Source: Brevundimonas vesicularis (lineage in GTDB: Bacteria; Pseudomonadota; Alphaproteobacteria; Caulobacterales; Caulobacteraceae). Taken from it: a stretch of 64,000 nucleotides of DNA. The notes under the pieces were generated by a model. That model ran no database searches, was not told the origin of the DNA, and saw only the letters and a program-made list of their open reading frames with translations. The position numbers and the translations under genes were made by a program. The stretch lies in the NCBI RefSeq assembly GCF_027105095.1, contig NZ_CP114278.1, forward strand, positions 3,056,168-3,120,167, given 5' to 3'. Shown one piece after another: positions 7,891 to 18,528 of this stretch. Within the stretch, counting starts at the first letter, position 1. The number at the start of each line of letters is the position of its first letter.

Positions 7891-8433
7891 TCAGAACAGT
7901 TCCAGGGCGCCGGTGTCGACCGGGGCCATGACGGGCACGGGCTTGGGCGCGACGACGTCAGTCACGGCGCGTTGCAAGGCCCGGCCGGTGACGGGCCAAT
8001 AGTGCAGGCGCCGGCCGCCGTCGCCACGCAGGCTGCCGCCCACCACGGGAATGCCTTCGTCGCGGAGGAATTTCTCGGCGAAGTCGGCATTGCTGCGTCC
8101 GACGTCTCGCAAGGAATCGAACATGCGGCCGCCGCCGAACAGCTTGGCCTCCAGCCGGTCGCGCCGGGCGCCGGCCTTGAGCATGTCGTTGATCAGCAGT
8201 TCCATCGCATAGGCGCCATAGCGACGCCCAGCGTCCGTCCCCGCGCCCGAGCCTTCGGGCAGCAGGAAGTGGTTCATCCCGCCGACGCCGGCCAGCGGAT
8301 CGCGCACGCACATGGCGACGCAGGAGCCCAGGATGGTGCTGAGGACGACGTTGGGATCGGACGTGATGTGGTGCTCGCCCTGACCGACGTGAACGCGTTT
8401 TTCGGTCGTGTCCTTCAGCGCCGCGAACGTCAT
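7891..8433 (-). CDS. cheD: Chemoreceptor glutamine deamidase CheD
   Basis: This 180-residue protein belongs to the CheD family, which deamidates glutamines in methyl-accepting receptors. The catalytic cysteine is in [13 protein letters not shown] (near residue 33) and the catalytic histidine in [10 protein letters not shown] (near residue 55). It overlaps the upstream cheY2 by four bases. The presence of CheD with CheB and CheR indicates full adaptation control of the receptor encoded at the head of the operon. Confidence 0.92.
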   Translation of the reverse strand: MTFAALKDTTEKRVHVGQGEHHITSDPNVVLSTILGSCVAMCVRDPLAGVGGMNHFLLPEGSGAGTDAGRRYGAYAMELLINDMLKAGARRDRLEAKLFGGGRMFDSLRDVGRSNADFAEKFLRDEGIPVVGGSLRGDGGRRLHYWPVTGRALQRAVTDVVAPKPVPVMAPVDTGALELF

Positions 8434-8819
8434 GTCAGAGGACCGAAGACGGCTTCCAGCTTGCCCTTCAGCTGGGCCACGGTGAAAGGCTTGACCAGGT
8501 AGTTGTTGACGCCGAATTGCACCGCGCGCTGGACCAGTTCGCGGTCGGCGCGGCCCGTCAGCATGATGAAGGCGGTCTTGGAGGTGGGGGGATGGGCGCG
8601 CACGGCGCGCAGCAGGCCCAGACCGTCCAGGTTCGGCATATTGTAGTCGGAGATGATCAGGTGCGCGGGCTTGGACACGATCTCGCGCAGCGCAATTTCG
8701 CCGTCGGCGGCCTCGCGGATCTCGCGCACGCCCAGCTGTTGCAGGCTGGTGCGGACCAGCGAGCGCATCGTCATCTGATCATCGACGACCAGGCAGTGAA
8801 GTGAGGCGGCGGCGGGCAT
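8430..8819 (-). CDS. CheY-type response regulator (second che receiver)
   Basis: This is a stand-alone 129-residue receiver domain: DD at 13-14, phospho-acceptor Asp58 in [12 protein letters not shown], Thr in MLTGRADRE, and the KPF lysine motif. It corresponds in position to CheYII of C. crescentus. It is a likely CheA substrate that competes with, or takes over from, the first CheY. The stop overlaps the cheD start. Confidence 0.88.
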   Translation of the reverse strand: MPAAASLHCLVVDDQMTMRSLVRTSLQQLGVREIREAADGEIALREIVSKPAHLIISDYNMPNLDGLGLLRAVRAHPPTSKTAFIMLTGRADRELVQRAVQFGVNNYLVKPFTVAQLKGKLEAVFGPLT

Positions 8820-8834
8820 AGGTTACGCTCCCGG

Positions 8835-9872
8835 TTAGGCGACTGACCGCGCGGCCGGATCGGCGCACAGTTCGAGAATGGCGGGGGACAGGCGGTGCAG
8901 CGGCAACTGCCGCTCCACGGCGCCGATTTCGTAGGCGGCCTTAGGCATGCCGTAGACGACGCAGGTCGCCTCGTCCTGCCCCAGGGTGCGGCCGCCGGCC
9001 TGGCGCATGGCCAGCAGACCCTTGGCGCCGTCGCGGCCCATGCCGGTCAGGATGACGCCGGTCATCGGACGCTTAAGCCGGGCGACGGAGTCGAACATCA
9101 CATCGACCGACGGACGGTGCCCGTTGACCGGATCGCTGGCGACCAGGCGGCAACGGGGCGTCAGGCCGGCGGTCACCTCCAGATGGGTCGCGCCGCCGGG
9201 GGCCAGATAGATATGCCCCGGCTTCAGCGGGGCGCCGTCCACGGCCTCGCTCACGCTCGGGGCGCAGACGCGGTCCAGACGCGCGGCGAAGCTGGCGGTG
9301 AAGGTCGCCGGCATATGCTGGGTGATCACGGTCGCGGGGCAGTCGAGCGGGAACCCGCTGAGCACGGTCAGCAGGGCCTCGACCCCGCCGGTGGACGACC
9401 CGATGGCCAGGATATGGTTGGGATCGGCGTGATAGGTCTGCGGCGCTGCGGCGCCGGCCGGCGTGTCGCCGCGGGCGCGGACGCGCGAGCGGGCGGCGGT
9501 CTTCACCTTGCCGATCAGGTCGTGGAAGGCGTCGACGCTGGCGACGGCGGGTTTGGCCACCGCATCCACGGCGCCGATTTCCAGCGCGGCCAAGGTCACG
9601 TCGGTTCCCGCCGCCGTCAGGGTCGAGACCATGACCACAGGCATGGGCCGCAGCCGCATGATCTTTTCCAGGAACTCCAGCCCGTTCATATTGGGCATTT
9701 CGACGTCCAGAGTGATGACGTCTGGGTTCAGGGCCTTGATCGCGGCGCGCGCCTCGATGGGATCGGCGGCGGTGCCCACGACCTCGATCTCAGGGTCTGA
9801 CTTCAGGGCGGCCGAGATCAGCCCACGCATGGTCAGGCTGTCGTCGACGACGAGGACGCGAACGGGGCTCAT
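8835..9872 (-). CDS. cheB: Protein-glutamate methylesterase CheB
   Basis: The 345-residue protein has an N-terminal receiver domain (DD at 10-11, Asp56) joined by a short linker to the CheB methylesterase domain. The catalytic serine is in [12 protein letters not shown], the histidine in VITQHMP and the aspartate in [10 protein letters not shown]. Phosphorylated CheB removes receptor methyl groups and so opposes the CheR encoded just upstream, whose gene it overlaps by four bases. All catalytic residues are present. Confidence 0.95.
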   Translation of the reverse strand: MSPVRVLVVDDSLTMRGLISAALKSDPEIEVVGTAADPIEARAAIKALNPDVITLDVEMPNMNGLEFLEKIMRLRPMPVVMVSTLTAAGTDVTLAALEIGAVDAVAKPAVASVDAFHDLIGKVKTAARSRVRARGDTPAGAAAPQTYHADPNHILAIGSSTGGVEALLTVLSGFPLDCPATVITQHMPATFTASFAARLDRVCAPSVSEAVDGAPLKPGHIYLAPGGATHLEVTAGLTPRCRLVASDPVNGHRPSVDVMFDSVARLKRPMTGVILTGMGRDGAKGLLAMRQAGGRTLGQDEATCVVYGMPKAAYEIGAVERQLPLHRLSPAILELCADPAARSVA

Positions 9873-10729
9873 GCGCCACCCAAACGATAGGTGGTCAGGC
9901 CGGCCGTCTGCAACTGGCTGGTCGCCGGGCCGGAGACGCGTTCGGAGTGACCGATATAGAGCGTCGCGCCAGGATTCATCAGCGGGGTGAACCGCTTCCA
10001 GACCCGTTCCTGGGTCGCGTCATCGAAATAGATGACGACGTTGCGGCAGAAGATGACGTCGAACTTGCCCTTCATGGGCCAGTCGCCGATCAGGTTCAGT
10101 TCCTTGAAGCTGACCAGGCGCTTCAACTGCGGGCCGGCGACCCACTGGCCGCGATCGGCGCGGTCGAAATATTTGCGCCACAGGGTGACGGGCGCGGGCT
10201 CCAGCGCCTCTTCCGAATAGACGCCGTCATGACCTTGAGCGACCATGTTGGGATCGATGTCGGTGGCCAGGATGCGCACATCCAGCTCGGCCGCCTCGGG
10301 CAGGGCCTGGAGCACGGTCAGGGCCATCGAATAGGGCTCCTGCCCGTTCGAGCAGGCCGCCGACCACAGGCGGACCCGGCCGCCGGCGCGGGCACGCGCC
10401 GCCAGTTCGGGCATGACCCGGTCGCGCAGGTCGTCGAAATGGTGCGGTTCGCGATAGAAGCGGGTGACATTGGTGGTCAGGGCCGCGGTCATCTTCTGGC
10501 GCTCGTCGACACCATCCACGCCCTCGACCAGGGCGCAGTAGTCGCGGAAGCTGGTCAGGCCCAGGGTGCGAAGGCGCTTGGCCAGGCGCGAATAGACCAG
10601 CGCGGCCTTGCCCTCGTTCAGGGCGATGCCGGCGTGGGCGTGCAGCATCTGGGCGATGTGGCGGAAATCCTCGGCGGTGAAGACGAATTCGCCCTCGACG
10701 ATCGATCCCCGGCCGGCGGCGGCGTTCAT
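9869..10729 (-). CDS. cheR: Chemotaxis methyltransferase CheR
   Basis: The 286-residue protein has the helical CheR N-terminal domain and an S-adenosylmethionine-binding domain with [17 protein letters not shown] (about residues 125-141), the DID acidic element and [10 protein letters not shown]. It methylates receptor glutamates. The MCP of this operon ends in a WEEF pentapeptide-like tail that such enzymes bind. It overlaps cheW and cheB by four bases on each side. Confidence 0.95.
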   Translation of the reverse strand: MNAAAGRGSIVEGEFVFTAEDFRHIAQMLHAHAGIALNEGKAALVYSRLAKRLRTLGLTSFRDYCALVEGVDGVDERQKMTAALTTNVTRFYREPHHFDDLRDRVMPELAARARAGGRVRLWSAACSNGQEPYSMALTVLQALPEAAELDVRILATDIDPNMVAQGHDGVYSEEALEPAPVTLWRKYFDRADRGQWVAGPQLKRLVSFKELNLIGDWPMKGKFDVIFCRNVVIYFDDATQERVWKRFTPLMNPGATLYIGHSERVSGPATSQLQTAGLTTYRLGGA

Positions 10730-11181
10730 GCGGCTTCAGCCTCGACTTGCGGCAGGATGTAATCCAGTTCGATCAGGCTGATCATGCGCCCGTCGATGGA
10801 GAAGATGCCCTTGACGAACGTCTTGACCTGATCGCTGGCGACATCGGGCGTCGGCTGCACCGAGGCGTCGCTCATCTGCAGGATGTCGGACACCGCATCG
10901 ACCAGCAGGCCGACCATCCGGCCGCCGATATGGGCGACCATGATGACGTGACGCGCCGTCGGTTCCGAGGTCGTCAGACCGAAGCGTGCGCCCAGGTCGA
11001 TGATCGGCAGGACGGTGCCGCGCAGGTTGATGACGCCCTTCATGTATCCCGGCGAACGGGGCAAAGGCGTCGCCGGCGTCCAGCCGCGGATTTCGCGCAC
11101 AGACATGATGTCGACGCAGAATTCCTGACTGCCGATGCGGAAGGCGATCAGTTCACGCTGGAGATCTTTGGCTTCGGTCAT
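10726..11181 (-). CDS. cheW: Chemotaxis coupling protein CheW
   Basis: This is a single CheW/SH3-like domain of 151 residues ([22 protein letters not shown], then [16 protein letters not shown] and a VDAVSDIL segment). It bridges the receptor and CheA. The gene begins three bases after the cheA stop and overlaps cheR by four bases. Confidence 0.95.
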   Translation of the reverse strand: MTEAKDLQRELIAFRIGSQEFCVDIMSVREIRGWTPATPLPRSPGYMKGVINLRGTVLPIIDLGARFGLTTSEPTARHVIMVAHIGGRMVGLLVDAVSDILQMSDASVQPTPDVASDQVKTFVKGIFSIDGRMISLIELDYILPQVEAEAA

Positions 11182-11184
11182 GGT

Positions 11185-13470
11185 TCAGCTCGCGAGCTTG
11201 AAGTCGGGACGGACGGATTTGCGGCGCATGTCGGTGACCAGCACGTCGACGTCCAGGATCAGGGCCACGCGCCCGTCGCCCAGGATGGTGGCGGCGGCGA
11301 CGCCCTCGACCTGCTGGTAGTTGGTTTCCAGGCTCTTGATGACCACCTGGCGTTGGCCCTGGATGGCGTCGAACAGCAGGGCCGCCTGCTGGCCGCCTTC
11401 GGTCTCGACGACCACGGCGACGCCTTCGGTTGGGTTCATCGGCTGTTCGCGGAAGCCCATGATCAGGGCCACGTCGATCAGCGGCAGGAAGCGATCGCGG
11501 AAGCGGATGACGGGATCCACGCCGCCGACGAAATGCAGGTCCACGGCCTGCGGGGTCAGGCTCTCGACGATGGCCGGCAGCGGTGCGATCAGCGTCTGTT
11601 CAGCGGCGGTTACCACCATGCCGTCCAACACCGCCAGCGTCAGCGGCAGGCTGAGGGTGAAGGTCGAACCCTTGCCCGGAACCGAGCTGATGGAGATGCG
11701 ACCGCCCAGGGCCTGGATCGAGCGTTTGACCACGTCCATGCCCACTCCCCGGCCCGAGATGTCGGAGACGACGGCGGCGGTGGAGAAGCCCGGCGCGAAG
11801 ATCAGATTGTCGATCTGCTCGTCGGTCAGGGGGGCGTCGGCGGCGATCAGACCCTTGTCGACGGCGATTTTCTTGACGCGTTCGCGGTTGATGCCGCGGC
11901 CGTCGTCGGAGATTTCAATGACGATCCGACCCGAGCGGTGCAGGGCGGCGAGGCGCACCGTGCCCTCGGCCGGCTTACCGGCGGCGACGCGCTCTTCGGG
12001 CGTTTCCAGTCCGTGGTCGATGGCGTTGCGCAGCATGTGGGTGATGGGCTCGGCTAAGCGTTCGACCACGGTCTTGTCGACCTCGGTATCCTCCCCGGCG
12101 GTCACCAGACGGACCTGTTTGGAGACCATGTCGGCGACTTCGCGGACCAGACGCGGCATGCGCTGGAACACCGACTTCACCGGCTGAGCGCGGATCGCCA
12201 TGACGCTGTCCTGGATCTCGCGGGTCAGCAGTTCCAGGTCTTCCATTCCGAGCGCGATGCCGGAGGACCGGGCCAGGCCGCTTTCCAAAACACGCTGCGA
12301 CAGCATGGCCTGCTGGATGACCAGTTCGCCGACGACGTTGATCAGGCGGTCCACGCGATCCAGATCGACGCGGATCGTCACCGGCGCGGGCGCGACGGGG
12401 GCGACAGGGGCGGAAGTCGTCGCCGCAGCGACAGGGGCGGAAGTCGTCGCCGCAGCGACAGGGGCGGCGACTGGCGGAGCGACGGGCGGGACCGGCGCAG
12501 GCTCTGGCTTGACCGCGGCCAAGGGGATGGTTTCAGGCTGAAGCTGGGGCTCAGGCTCGGCGGCCGCGCCGCTCGCCTTGGCCAGCAGGGCGGCGATGTC
12601 CAGCTCGTCGCTGGCGGGCAGGACGGCGGCCGGCTCGTCCTCAAACGCACCGATGTCGGATGCGCCAGCTGCGCCGTTCCCCAAGGGCGTGATGGTCAGT
12701 TCGCAGTCGCTCTCGACGAAATCGAAGACCTCGCGCACGGCGGCCTCATCGACGGCTGCGGCCAGATCGACGGTCCAGGTCAGGCAGCCGTCCTCGACCG
12801 ACAGGGCGTCCAGCGTCGGCGTCTCGCTGTCGTCCACGACGACCGTGACCGGGCCGAGGCGGCCCAGTTCGCGCAGAAGCAGGCTGGTCTCGTTGGCGTT
12901 GACGTACATCCGGCCCATGGGCTTGAACACGACGCGCCAGCCGGTCGACGTCGTGTCGGCGCCCAAGTCGCCGCCCAGATCCTCGATGGGCAGGGGCGCG
13001 GCGTCGTCCAGCGCCATGTCGAAGGCCATGGGGGTGAAGCCGAAGTCGTCTTCGTCTTCTTCGACCTCGACCGGCGCCTCGCCGCCGTGGGTCAGGACCT
13101 GCATTTCGGCGACTAAGCCGGCCGACCGCGCCTCGTCCACCGGCGGGATCAGACCCTGGGCCGCCTGAATGTGATCGGCCAGCACGTCGGAAGCGCGCAG
13201 CAGGGTCTTGATGGTGATCGGATCGCACGGCTTACGCCCCGCGCGCAGTTCGTCCATCAGGGTCTCGAAGACGTGGGCGAACCGGACCAGGGCCTCCAGG
13301 CCGAAGGCTCCTGCCCCGCCCTTGACCGAATGGACGGCGCGGAAGACGGCGTTGATCGTCTCAAGGTCCGTCTGACCCTGTTCAAGCAGCATCAGCTTGG
13401 CTTCCAGGTCGGCGAGCAGTTCGTCGCACTCCTGGAAGAAGGTGGCTTTGATGGCTTCGAAGGCGTCCAT
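11185..13470 (-). CDS. cheA: Chemotaxis histidine kinase CheA
   Basis: The 761-residue kinase has the P1 phosphotransfer domain with His47 (FRAVHSVKGGAGAF), a P2-like region (about 175-265), and an Ala/Pro-rich linker (about 300-370). The dimerisation helices, the ATP-binding domain (N-box near HMLRNAIDHGLE, then DDGRGI and GRGVGMDVV) and the C-terminal CheW-like domain follow. The linker contains a repeated APVAAATTS unit encoded by near-identical DNA at about 12410-12465. It phosphorylates the CheY and CheB proteins of this operon. Confidence 0.95.
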   Translation of the reverse strand: MDAFEAIKATFFQECDELLADLEAKLMLLEQGQTDLETINAVFRAVHSVKGGAGAFGLEALVRFAHVFETLMDELRAGRKPCDPITIKTLLRASDVLADHIQAAQGLIPPVDEARSAGLVAEMQVLTHGGEAPVEVEEDEDDFGFTPMAFDMALDDAAPLPIEDLGGDLGADTTSTGWRVVFKPMGRMYVNANETSLLLRELGRLGPVTVVVDDSETPTLDALSVEDGCLTWTVDLAAAVDEAAVREVFDFVESDCELTITPLGNGAAGASDIGAFEDEPAAVLPASDELDIAALLAKASGAAAEPEPQLQPETIPLAAVKPEPAPVPPVAPPVAAPVAAATTSAPVAAATTSAPVAPVAPAPVTIRVDLDRVDRLINVVGELVIQQAMLSQRVLESGLARSSGIALGMEDLELLTREIQDSVMAIRAQPVKSVFQRMPRLVREVADMVSKQVRLVTAGEDTEVDKTVVERLAEPITHMLRNAIDHGLETPEERVAAGKPAEGTVRLAALHRSGRIVIEISDDGRGINRERVKKIAVDKGLIAADAPLTDEQIDNLIFAPGFSTAAVVSDISGRGVGMDVVKRSIQALGGRISISSVPGKGSTFTLSLPLTLAVLDGMVVTAAEQTLIAPLPAIVESLTPQAVDLHFVGGVDPVIRFRDRFLPLIDVALIMGFREQPMNPTEGVAVVVETEGGQQAALLFDAIQGQRQVVIKSLETNYQQVEGVAAATILGDGRVALILDVDVLVTDMRRKSVRPDFKLAS

Positions 13471-13499
13471 TGGTTCGGGGTCCGGCGGGCTTTAAGCGA

Positions 13500-13865
13500 T
13501 CAGGCGGCGACGCGGCGGACGGCGTCCACCAGCTTGACGGGGTCGAACGGCTTGACGATCCAGCCGGTGGCGCCGGCGGCGCGAGCGCGCGCCTTCTTCT
13601 CCACGTCGCTTTCGGTCGTCAGCACCAGCACCGGGGTGGTGCGGTGGTTCGGGTTGGCGCGCACGCCCTCAATGACGCCAAAGCCGTCCATGCGGGGCAT
13701 GTTGATGTCGGTGATGATGACGTCGGCGCCCTTGGCGTCCAGCGTCTCCAGCCCGTCGACGCCGTCGACGGCCTGGATCACGGTATAGCCCGCATCTTCC
13801 AGCGCCATCAGCAGCATGTCGCGCATGGTGCGTGAATCGTCGATCGTCAGAACAGTCTTGGTCAT
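13500..13865 (-). CDS. cheY: Chemotaxis response regulator CheY (first che receiver)
   Basis: This is a 121-residue single receiver domain with DD at 9-10, phospho-acceptor Asp53 (ITDINMPRMDG), the threonine in LTTESD and the lysine in IVKPFDP. The start at 13865 gives a standard CheY length and overlaps the cheX stop by four bases; a longer in-frame extension to 14006 runs through cheX and is rejected. It lies directly upstream of cheA and is the best candidate for the motor-binding CheY. Confidence 0.93.
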   Translation of the reverse strand: MTKTVLTIDDSRTMRDMLLMALEDAGYTVIQAVDGVDGLETLDAKGADVIITDINMPRMDGFGVIEGVRANPNHRTTPVLVLTTESDVEKKARARAAGATGWIVKPFDPVKLVDAVRRVAA

Positions 13866-14137
13866 GCCAACGCCCCCTCGGTGTTGAAGTCCGGCGCGCC
13901 ATAGGCGGCCCATTGTTCCGTCCAGTATTGGGACACAGACCCTAAACTTAGGTTGACGCCGTCGGCCGCCCACGTCTTTCGCGCCGACAACAGAATCTGC
14001 AGGCACAGGCCGCCCAGACGCTGGACGGCGGAGGCGTCCAGAACTACCGGGTGACCGCGCAGGGCCAGCAATTCCGCCTTCAACGGCTCGGCTGCATTCA
14101 GGTCCAGAACGTCGGACAGGATCAGGGTTTCAGTCAT
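13862..14137 (-). CDS. cheX: STAS-domain protein (CheX position of the che operon)
   Basis: The 91-residue protein has a STAS fold pattern: beta strand, helix, HPVVLDASAVQRLGGLCLQIL and a final helix. The serine of LDASAV sits where anti-sigma-factor antagonists are phosphorylated. In C. crescentus the gene between mcpA and cheYI is called cheX. This protein is not related to the CheX phosphatase of Thermotoga or Borrelia. It overlaps cheY by four bases and mcpA by one base. Confidence 0.75.
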   Translation of the reverse strand: MTETLILSDVLDLNAAEPLKAELLALRGHPVVLDASAVQRLGGLCLQILLSARKTWAADGVNLSLGSVSQYWTEQWAAYGAPDFNTEGALA

Positions 14138-16077
14138 CAGAACTCCTCCCAGCCGTCCTCGACGGCGGTGGCTTGAGGCTTGGGTGCGGCGCCGCCTCGG
14201 CCGATGACCTTCAGAGCGGCGGCCATGTGGCTCGACGGCTTGGCGACGGGCGCGGGGGTGCGAACCGGCGCGGGCGAGGCGGCGCGCGACGGCGAAGACC
14301 CGACACGGAACTGGGCGACCGAGGCCTGCAGGCTTTCCGCCTCCTGGGCCAGCGAGTGGCTGGCGGCGGTCGACTGCTCGACCATGGCCGCGTTCTGCTG
14401 GGTGACCTGGTCCATCTGGTTGACGGCGGTGTTCACCTGCGCCAGGCCGACGGCCTGTTCCTGGGCCGAGGCGGCGATTTCGGTGACCAGGCTGTCGATT
14501 TCGGCGACGCGGTCCACGATCCGTTGCAGGGCCTCGCCGGTCTCGCCGACCAGTTTGACGCCTGCGCCGACCTGGCCGGTCGAGGCCGATATCAGGGTCT
14601 TGATCTCCTTGGCGGCTTCGGCCGAACGCTGGGCCAGGGCGCGGACTTCGGAGGCGACCACCGCGAAGCCACGACCGGCCTCGCCGGCGCGCGCGGCCTC
14701 GACGCCGGCGTTCAAAGCCAGAAGGTTGGTCTGGAAGGCGATCTCGTCGATCACGCCGATGATCTGGTTGATCTGGGTGGACGAGCCCTCGATGGCGGTC
14801 ATGGCCTGGACGGCGTCGCGCACGATCACGCCGGAGGTCTCGGCGTCGCCCTTGGCGGCGCGCACGACATCGGAGGCCTGGCGGGCGCCCGAGGCGGTCT
14901 TGTTCACCGTGGCGGTGATTTCATCCAGCGCGGCGGCGGTTTCCTCCAGCGAGGCGGCCTGCTGTTCGGTGCGGCGCGACAGGTCGTCGGCGGCCTGCGA
15001 AATCTCGCCGGCGCCCGAGCGGATGCCTGAGACGTTGTTGACCACCACCGAAACGGCCTGCTGCAGCTGGGAGATGGCGGCGTTGAAATCGGTCTTCAGC
15101 TGAGCCGATTTGGCATTGAACTCGATGTCGATGCGGTGGGTCAGGTCGCCGTTCGACATGGCCGACAGACCTTGGCCCAGGGCCGCGATGGCACGGGCGT
15201 CCTCGGCGGCTTCGCGCGCCTTGTCCGCCTCGCGTTCGACGCGTTCCTGCTCGCTCATGGAGCGATGGGCCGTGGCTTCCCGTTCGACGCGAACCTTCTC
15301 GATCGCCGCGTCGCGGAAGGCCAGGATGGCCTGCCCCATCTTTCCGAACTCATCCTTGCGCTCGGCGCTGGCGACCTTGATGTCGGTGTCGCCGGCCATC
15401 AGCTTCTGCATATAGCCGATCATCGTGAAGACCGGCCGCACGATGGACCGGGTTGCGACAAAGCCGGCCATCAGGGCGATCACCAAGGCCGAGATCAGGC
15501 CGACAATCGTAGCGATCAGCGCGGTGCGGCTGGCGGTGTCCTGAGCTTCGACCGCCGCTTTCAGCGCCGTGTCGTTGGCGGCCTTGATCGCGTCAACCGC
15601 CTCCTCGACCGGCGCGACAAAGTTGTCAGCGCTTCCGTTGCGACCGACCATCTGCACGGCCTGGGCGCCGCGACCGTCTCGGACCATCGCCGAACCGGCT
15701 TCGACGACATTCTTGTACCAGACCGCATTGCCCGCGACGGCCTTGTCGATCAGGGCGGCGCGATCGGCCGGCAGCTCGCCACGCAGTTCATTCATGGCCG
15801 CGAGGAACTTGGCGCGGTGCGCGTCGACGCGCTCGAGATAGTAGGGATCCTGAGACAGTAGATAGCCGCGCAAGGCGTTCTCCTGGCGGGCCATATAGAA
15901 CTCCGCAGTCGCCGTGGAGCGGTTGGCCTGGTTTTCAACCGTGCGCACTTCACCAGCGGCCTCAAGCTGCAACAGGCTGGCGATGATGATGGCGCCCATG
16001 ACGGCGATCGCCGCCAAAACGAGGCCAAAGGCCGCGAACAGCTTGCGGCCGACGGGCATATTCTCGATCAACTTCAA
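14137..16077 (-). CDS. mcpA: Methyl-accepting chemotaxis protein McpA
   Basis: The 646-residue inner-membrane receptor has an N-terminal helix (about residues 10-33), a periplasmic CHASE3-like helical bundle (about 40-190) and a second helix (about 190-212). A HAMP domain follows, then a long signalling coiled coil with the hairpin tip [23 protein letters not shown] shortened here to its core [13 protein letters not shown]. It ends in DGWEEF, resembling the CheR/CheB-binding pentapeptide. It is the first gene of the che operon; GGGGG lies upstream of the start. Only 27 bases separate it from the porin gene, so it may share that transcript. Confidence 0.93.
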   Translation of the reverse strand: MKLIENMPVGRKLFAAFGLVLAAIAVMGAIIIASLLQLEAAGEVRTVENQANRSTATAEFYMARQENALRGYLLSQDPYYLERVDAHRAKFLAAMNELRGELPADRAALIDKAVAGNAVWYKNVVEAGSAMVRDGRGAQAVQMVGRNGSADNFVAPVEEAVDAIKAANDTALKAAVEAQDTASRTALIATIVGLISALVIALMAGFVATRSIVRPVFTMIGYMQKLMAGDTDIKVASAERKDEFGKMGQAILAFRDAAIEKVRVEREATAHRSMSEQERVEREADKAREAAEDARAIAALGQGLSAMSNGDLTHRIDIEFNAKSAQLKTDFNAAISQLQQAVSVVVNNVSGIRSGAGEISQAADDLSRRTEQQAASLEETAAALDEITATVNKTASGARQASDVVRAAKGDAETSGVIVRDAVQAMTAIEGSSTQINQIIGVIDEIAFQTNLLALNAGVEAARAGEAGRGFAVVASEVRALAQRSAEAAKEIKTLISASTGQVGAGVKLVGETGEALQRIVDRVAEIDSLVTEIAASAQEQAVGLAQVNTAVNQMDQVTQQNAAMVEQSTAASHSLAQEAESLQASVAQFRVGSSPSRAASPAPVRTPAPVAKPSSHMAAALKVIGRGGAAPKPQATAVEDGWEEF

Positions 16078-16104
16078 CTCAGCATCCCCCGATGGATCGG
16101 TTAC

Positions 16105-16782
16105 TCAGAACGAATAGGTGGCGGCGGCGACAAGGCGGCCCTCGTAGGGCTCGCCGACACTGTGGCGGTCGGTGTCGTACCAGCGCAGATCGACGGCCAA
16201 GGCGTCGGTCAGCTTGTGTTTGGCGCCGATGTTCCAGGCATTGTAATCGACCCCGCCGTCGGCCATCCGATTGGCGACGGCGGCCGAAACCTTTGTCTTG
16301 GCGGCGACGGCGACCGTGCCTTGCAACTCCAGCCACCAGGCTTCTTTCGTGGCGGCGAAACCGTCGGGCGAATAGTTGACGCGCAGGCGCGTCGACACCG
16401 GGCCCATCTTGCGTGAAGCGTCCGCCTGATATTCCCAGTAGTTGTTATCGACGCCGGCGCGCGACCCTGGCAGGTCGCGGTTCATGACCCCAAGATCGAA
16501 GGAAAAGCCGCCCGCTTTGGGCCGCCAACCGACCATGCTGACGATTTCCATGTCGTAGCCTTGAGCGCCGGCGGCGTCCGAGACGAAGACGCTGGCGTAG
16601 CCTTCGCCGAAGCCAACTTCCGCCTTGGCGAAAGGAGCAACGTCCTGATTGCTCTTGCCCAGCCCTTTGCCGACATACTGGCTGGCGACACCGACATCGA
16701 GACCGAACGATTGGGCCTGGGAAGTGACCGGCGCTGCGAGGCCTACTGCCGCAGCAACAAAGAAGGCTGACGAACGAAACAT
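16105..16782 (-). CDS. TorF-family putative porin
   Basis: The 225-residue outer-membrane protein has a signal peptide cleaved after SQAQS and alternating amphipathic strands. The start of the mature part, SFGLDVGVASQYVGKGLGKSN, matches the TorF/Gcw_chp family in form, and it ends in ATYSF with the terminal Phe typical of outer-membrane barrels. Family members are thought to be small porins. It is divergent from a FixL/FixJ-like pair and directly precedes mcpA on the same strand. Confidence 0.8.
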   Translation of the reverse strand: MFRSSAFFVAAAVGLAAPVTSQAQSFGLDVGVASQYVGKGLGKSNQDVAPFAKAEVGFGEGYASVFVSDAAGAQGYDMEIVSMVGWRPKAGGFSFDLGVMNRDLPGSRAGVDNNYWEYQADASRKMGPVSTRLRVNYSPDGFAATKEAWWLELQGTVAVAAKTKVSAAVANRMADGGVDYNAWNIGAKHKLTDALAVDLRWYDTDRHSVGEPYEGRLVAAATYSF

Positions 16783-17094
16783 GATGACCCCTGAAGCTTC
16801 TGCATTCTGAGGCTCAAGGATGAGGCGATGATTAATATCAAATCTGAACCGAGCGCTAAGTAGGATTGCGTATCCATTCCGACGCTTATGGCGCAGTCCG
16901 ACCGCGCTTCACGCGACACCGACGACGGCGGATCGGACATTTTTTGGAATACGTAGGTTCACGTAGGTCTAAAAGCCCTGTACAAAAGTTGTCAGAAAAG
17001 TGTCGAAGTTCGTTGGATCCCGGTAGAACACGTCCATGCTCATGAGCTCGCGTCACCTCGCATTGATTTCGCCTACGGTCACCTAGCCACGCCG
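16783..17094. promoter_or_regulatory. Divergent promoter region with ACGTAGGT direct repeat
   Basis: This 312-base gap lies between the porin gene and the two-component genes and is more AT-rich than the flanks. At 16951-16970 the octamer ACGTAGGT occurs twice, exactly ten bases apart (one helical turn). Such an arrangement fits two sites for a dimeric LuxR/FixJ-type regulator on one DNA face. The responsible protein would naturally be the response regulator at 18525. No gene is seen in the gap. Confidence 0.4.
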
Positions 17095-18528
17095 ATGATC
17101 CTTCGATCAAAGACAGGGTGGAAGGGGGTCTTGATTGCATGTTCAACGGTGCTTATTGCGACGCTTATTCGCAGCGTTCTCGAACGGTTTGGAAATTTCT
17201 ATTACCTTCCGCTTGTTCCGGCGGTGATGACGACGGCCTTGCTGGCTGGAAGACTGGCCGTGGCGCTTGCGATACTGTTGGCCATAGGAACCAATCTATG
17301 GCTGGTGCAACGTGAGGACGTGCTGGACGCCGCAACGAATGCGGCCCTGTTCGCCGTCATCGCCTGGGTCATCGCAGAAGTCTGTCGTCGGTTGATCGAC
17401 GCGCTGGAACAGGCCCGCGCCCTGACGCGTGATCTAGCGGTGCGGGAGATGCTGCTCGACACCATCGTGGCCTCCACGCCGATCGTGACTCTGGACCGCG
17501 AGGGACGGACGCGTCGGGTGACCCCTGCAGCCGCTAATCTGTTGCGCGTGGATCGTCTGGCGGCGATCGCCCAGCCATTCGGGTCGCTGCTGCCGGGGTT
17601 TGACGAGACGGCCCTGACAAAGGCCCGTCAAGGCGGCGAGGTTCTCGCACCATCGTCCGGCCCGTGGACGAGCGGGCCGTCGCCGCTGCCCGGCCCGCCC
17701 CTGACGCTTCACGCCAACGTCCTGCCCGACGACATCTCGCCAGAGCACATCATCCTGACGCTGGGCGATGACAGCGAGGCCGAAACAATCCGGCGCAGCG
17801 AAAGAGATCTGATCGCCAGGCTGAGCAAAGTCTGGCGTCTGAACTCGATGGGGGAGATGGCCGCGACACTGGCCCACGAGCTGAACCAGCCGCTGAGCGC
17901 CGCCGCCGTCTATCTGCATGCCAGCCAGGTTGAGCTGGCAGGTCTGGGGCCCGCAGCGGACGGCCCGACCAAGACCATCGAGTTGGCAAAGGCGCAGTTG
18001 CTGCGTGCGGGAGACATCATCCGTCGCATGCGCGAACACGTCGCCACGGGGGCTCGGTCCGTTACAGAGGAACGCGCGTCGCTGATCGTCCTGGATCTTG
18101 CGCCTGTCTTCGCCCTGATCGGACAGGATACCGACACCCCTGTCGATCTGGACATGGAAGAGACCGACGATCGGGTGCTGGTCGACCGCATCCAGATTCA
18201 GCAGGCGTTGGCCAATCTGGTGCGCAACGCCGTGGATGCGGTCATCGGACGCGAGGGCGGACGTGTCACCCTGACGGGACGCTCGCACGGATCGGATGGC
18301 TATGAAATCGCGGTTTCGGACAACGGCGACGGCATACCTGCGGAGCAGATGGACGAGATCTTCCATCCGATGACCACCGCCAAGCCCGGCGGCATGGGCC
18401 TGGGTCTATCCGTGACGCGTTCGATTGTTGAAAGTCACGGGGCCGCTCTGGTCGTCAGCCGTAATCCTCAAGGTGGAGCGACATTCTCGTTCTGTCTGCC
18501 TCGCCTCACGGAGCCCGACCTCCCATGA
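17095..18528 (+). CDS. Membrane sensor histidine kinase, FixL/DctB-like transmitter
   Basis: This is a 477-residue kinase. Residues 10-105 contain about four membrane helices and resemble the DUF4118 (KdpD-type) membrane domain. A PAS-like domain (about 120-225) carries no obvious haem-binding histidine. The transmitter has His261 in MAATLAHELNQPLS, the N-box LVRNAVDAV and G-boxes DNGDGI and GMGLGLSV. The H-box is of the FixL/DctB class. The stop overlaps the start of its partner regulator by four bases. The signal is unknown; the divergent porin is a likely target. Confidence 0.85.
   Translation: MILRSKTGWKGVLIACSTVLIATLIRSVLERFGNFYYLPLVPAVMTTALLAGRLAVALAILLAIGTNLWLVQREDVLDAATNAALFAVIAWVIAEVCRRLIDALEQARALTRDLAVREMLLDTIVASTPIVTLDREGRTRRVTPAAANLLRVDRLAAIAQPFGSLLPGFDETALTKARQGGEVLAPSSGPWTSGPSPLPGPPLTLHANVLPDDISPEHIILTLGDDSEAETIRRSERDLIARLSKVWRLNSMGEMAATLAHELNQPLSAAAVYLHASQVELAGLGPAADGPTKTIELAKAQLLRAGDIIRRMREHVATGARSVTEERASLIVLDLAPVFALIGQDTDTPVDLDMEETDDRVLVDRIQIQQALANLVRNAVDAVIGREGGRVTLTGRSHGSDGYEIAVSDNGDGIPAEQMDEIFHPMTTAKPGGMGLGLSVTRSIVESHGAALVVSRNPQGGATFSFCLPRLTEPDLP

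Noticed and set aside
12400..12470. Repeat in cheA as a mobile element or CRISPR
   Set aside because: It is only a duplicated Ala/Pro-rich linker unit kept in frame within CheA.
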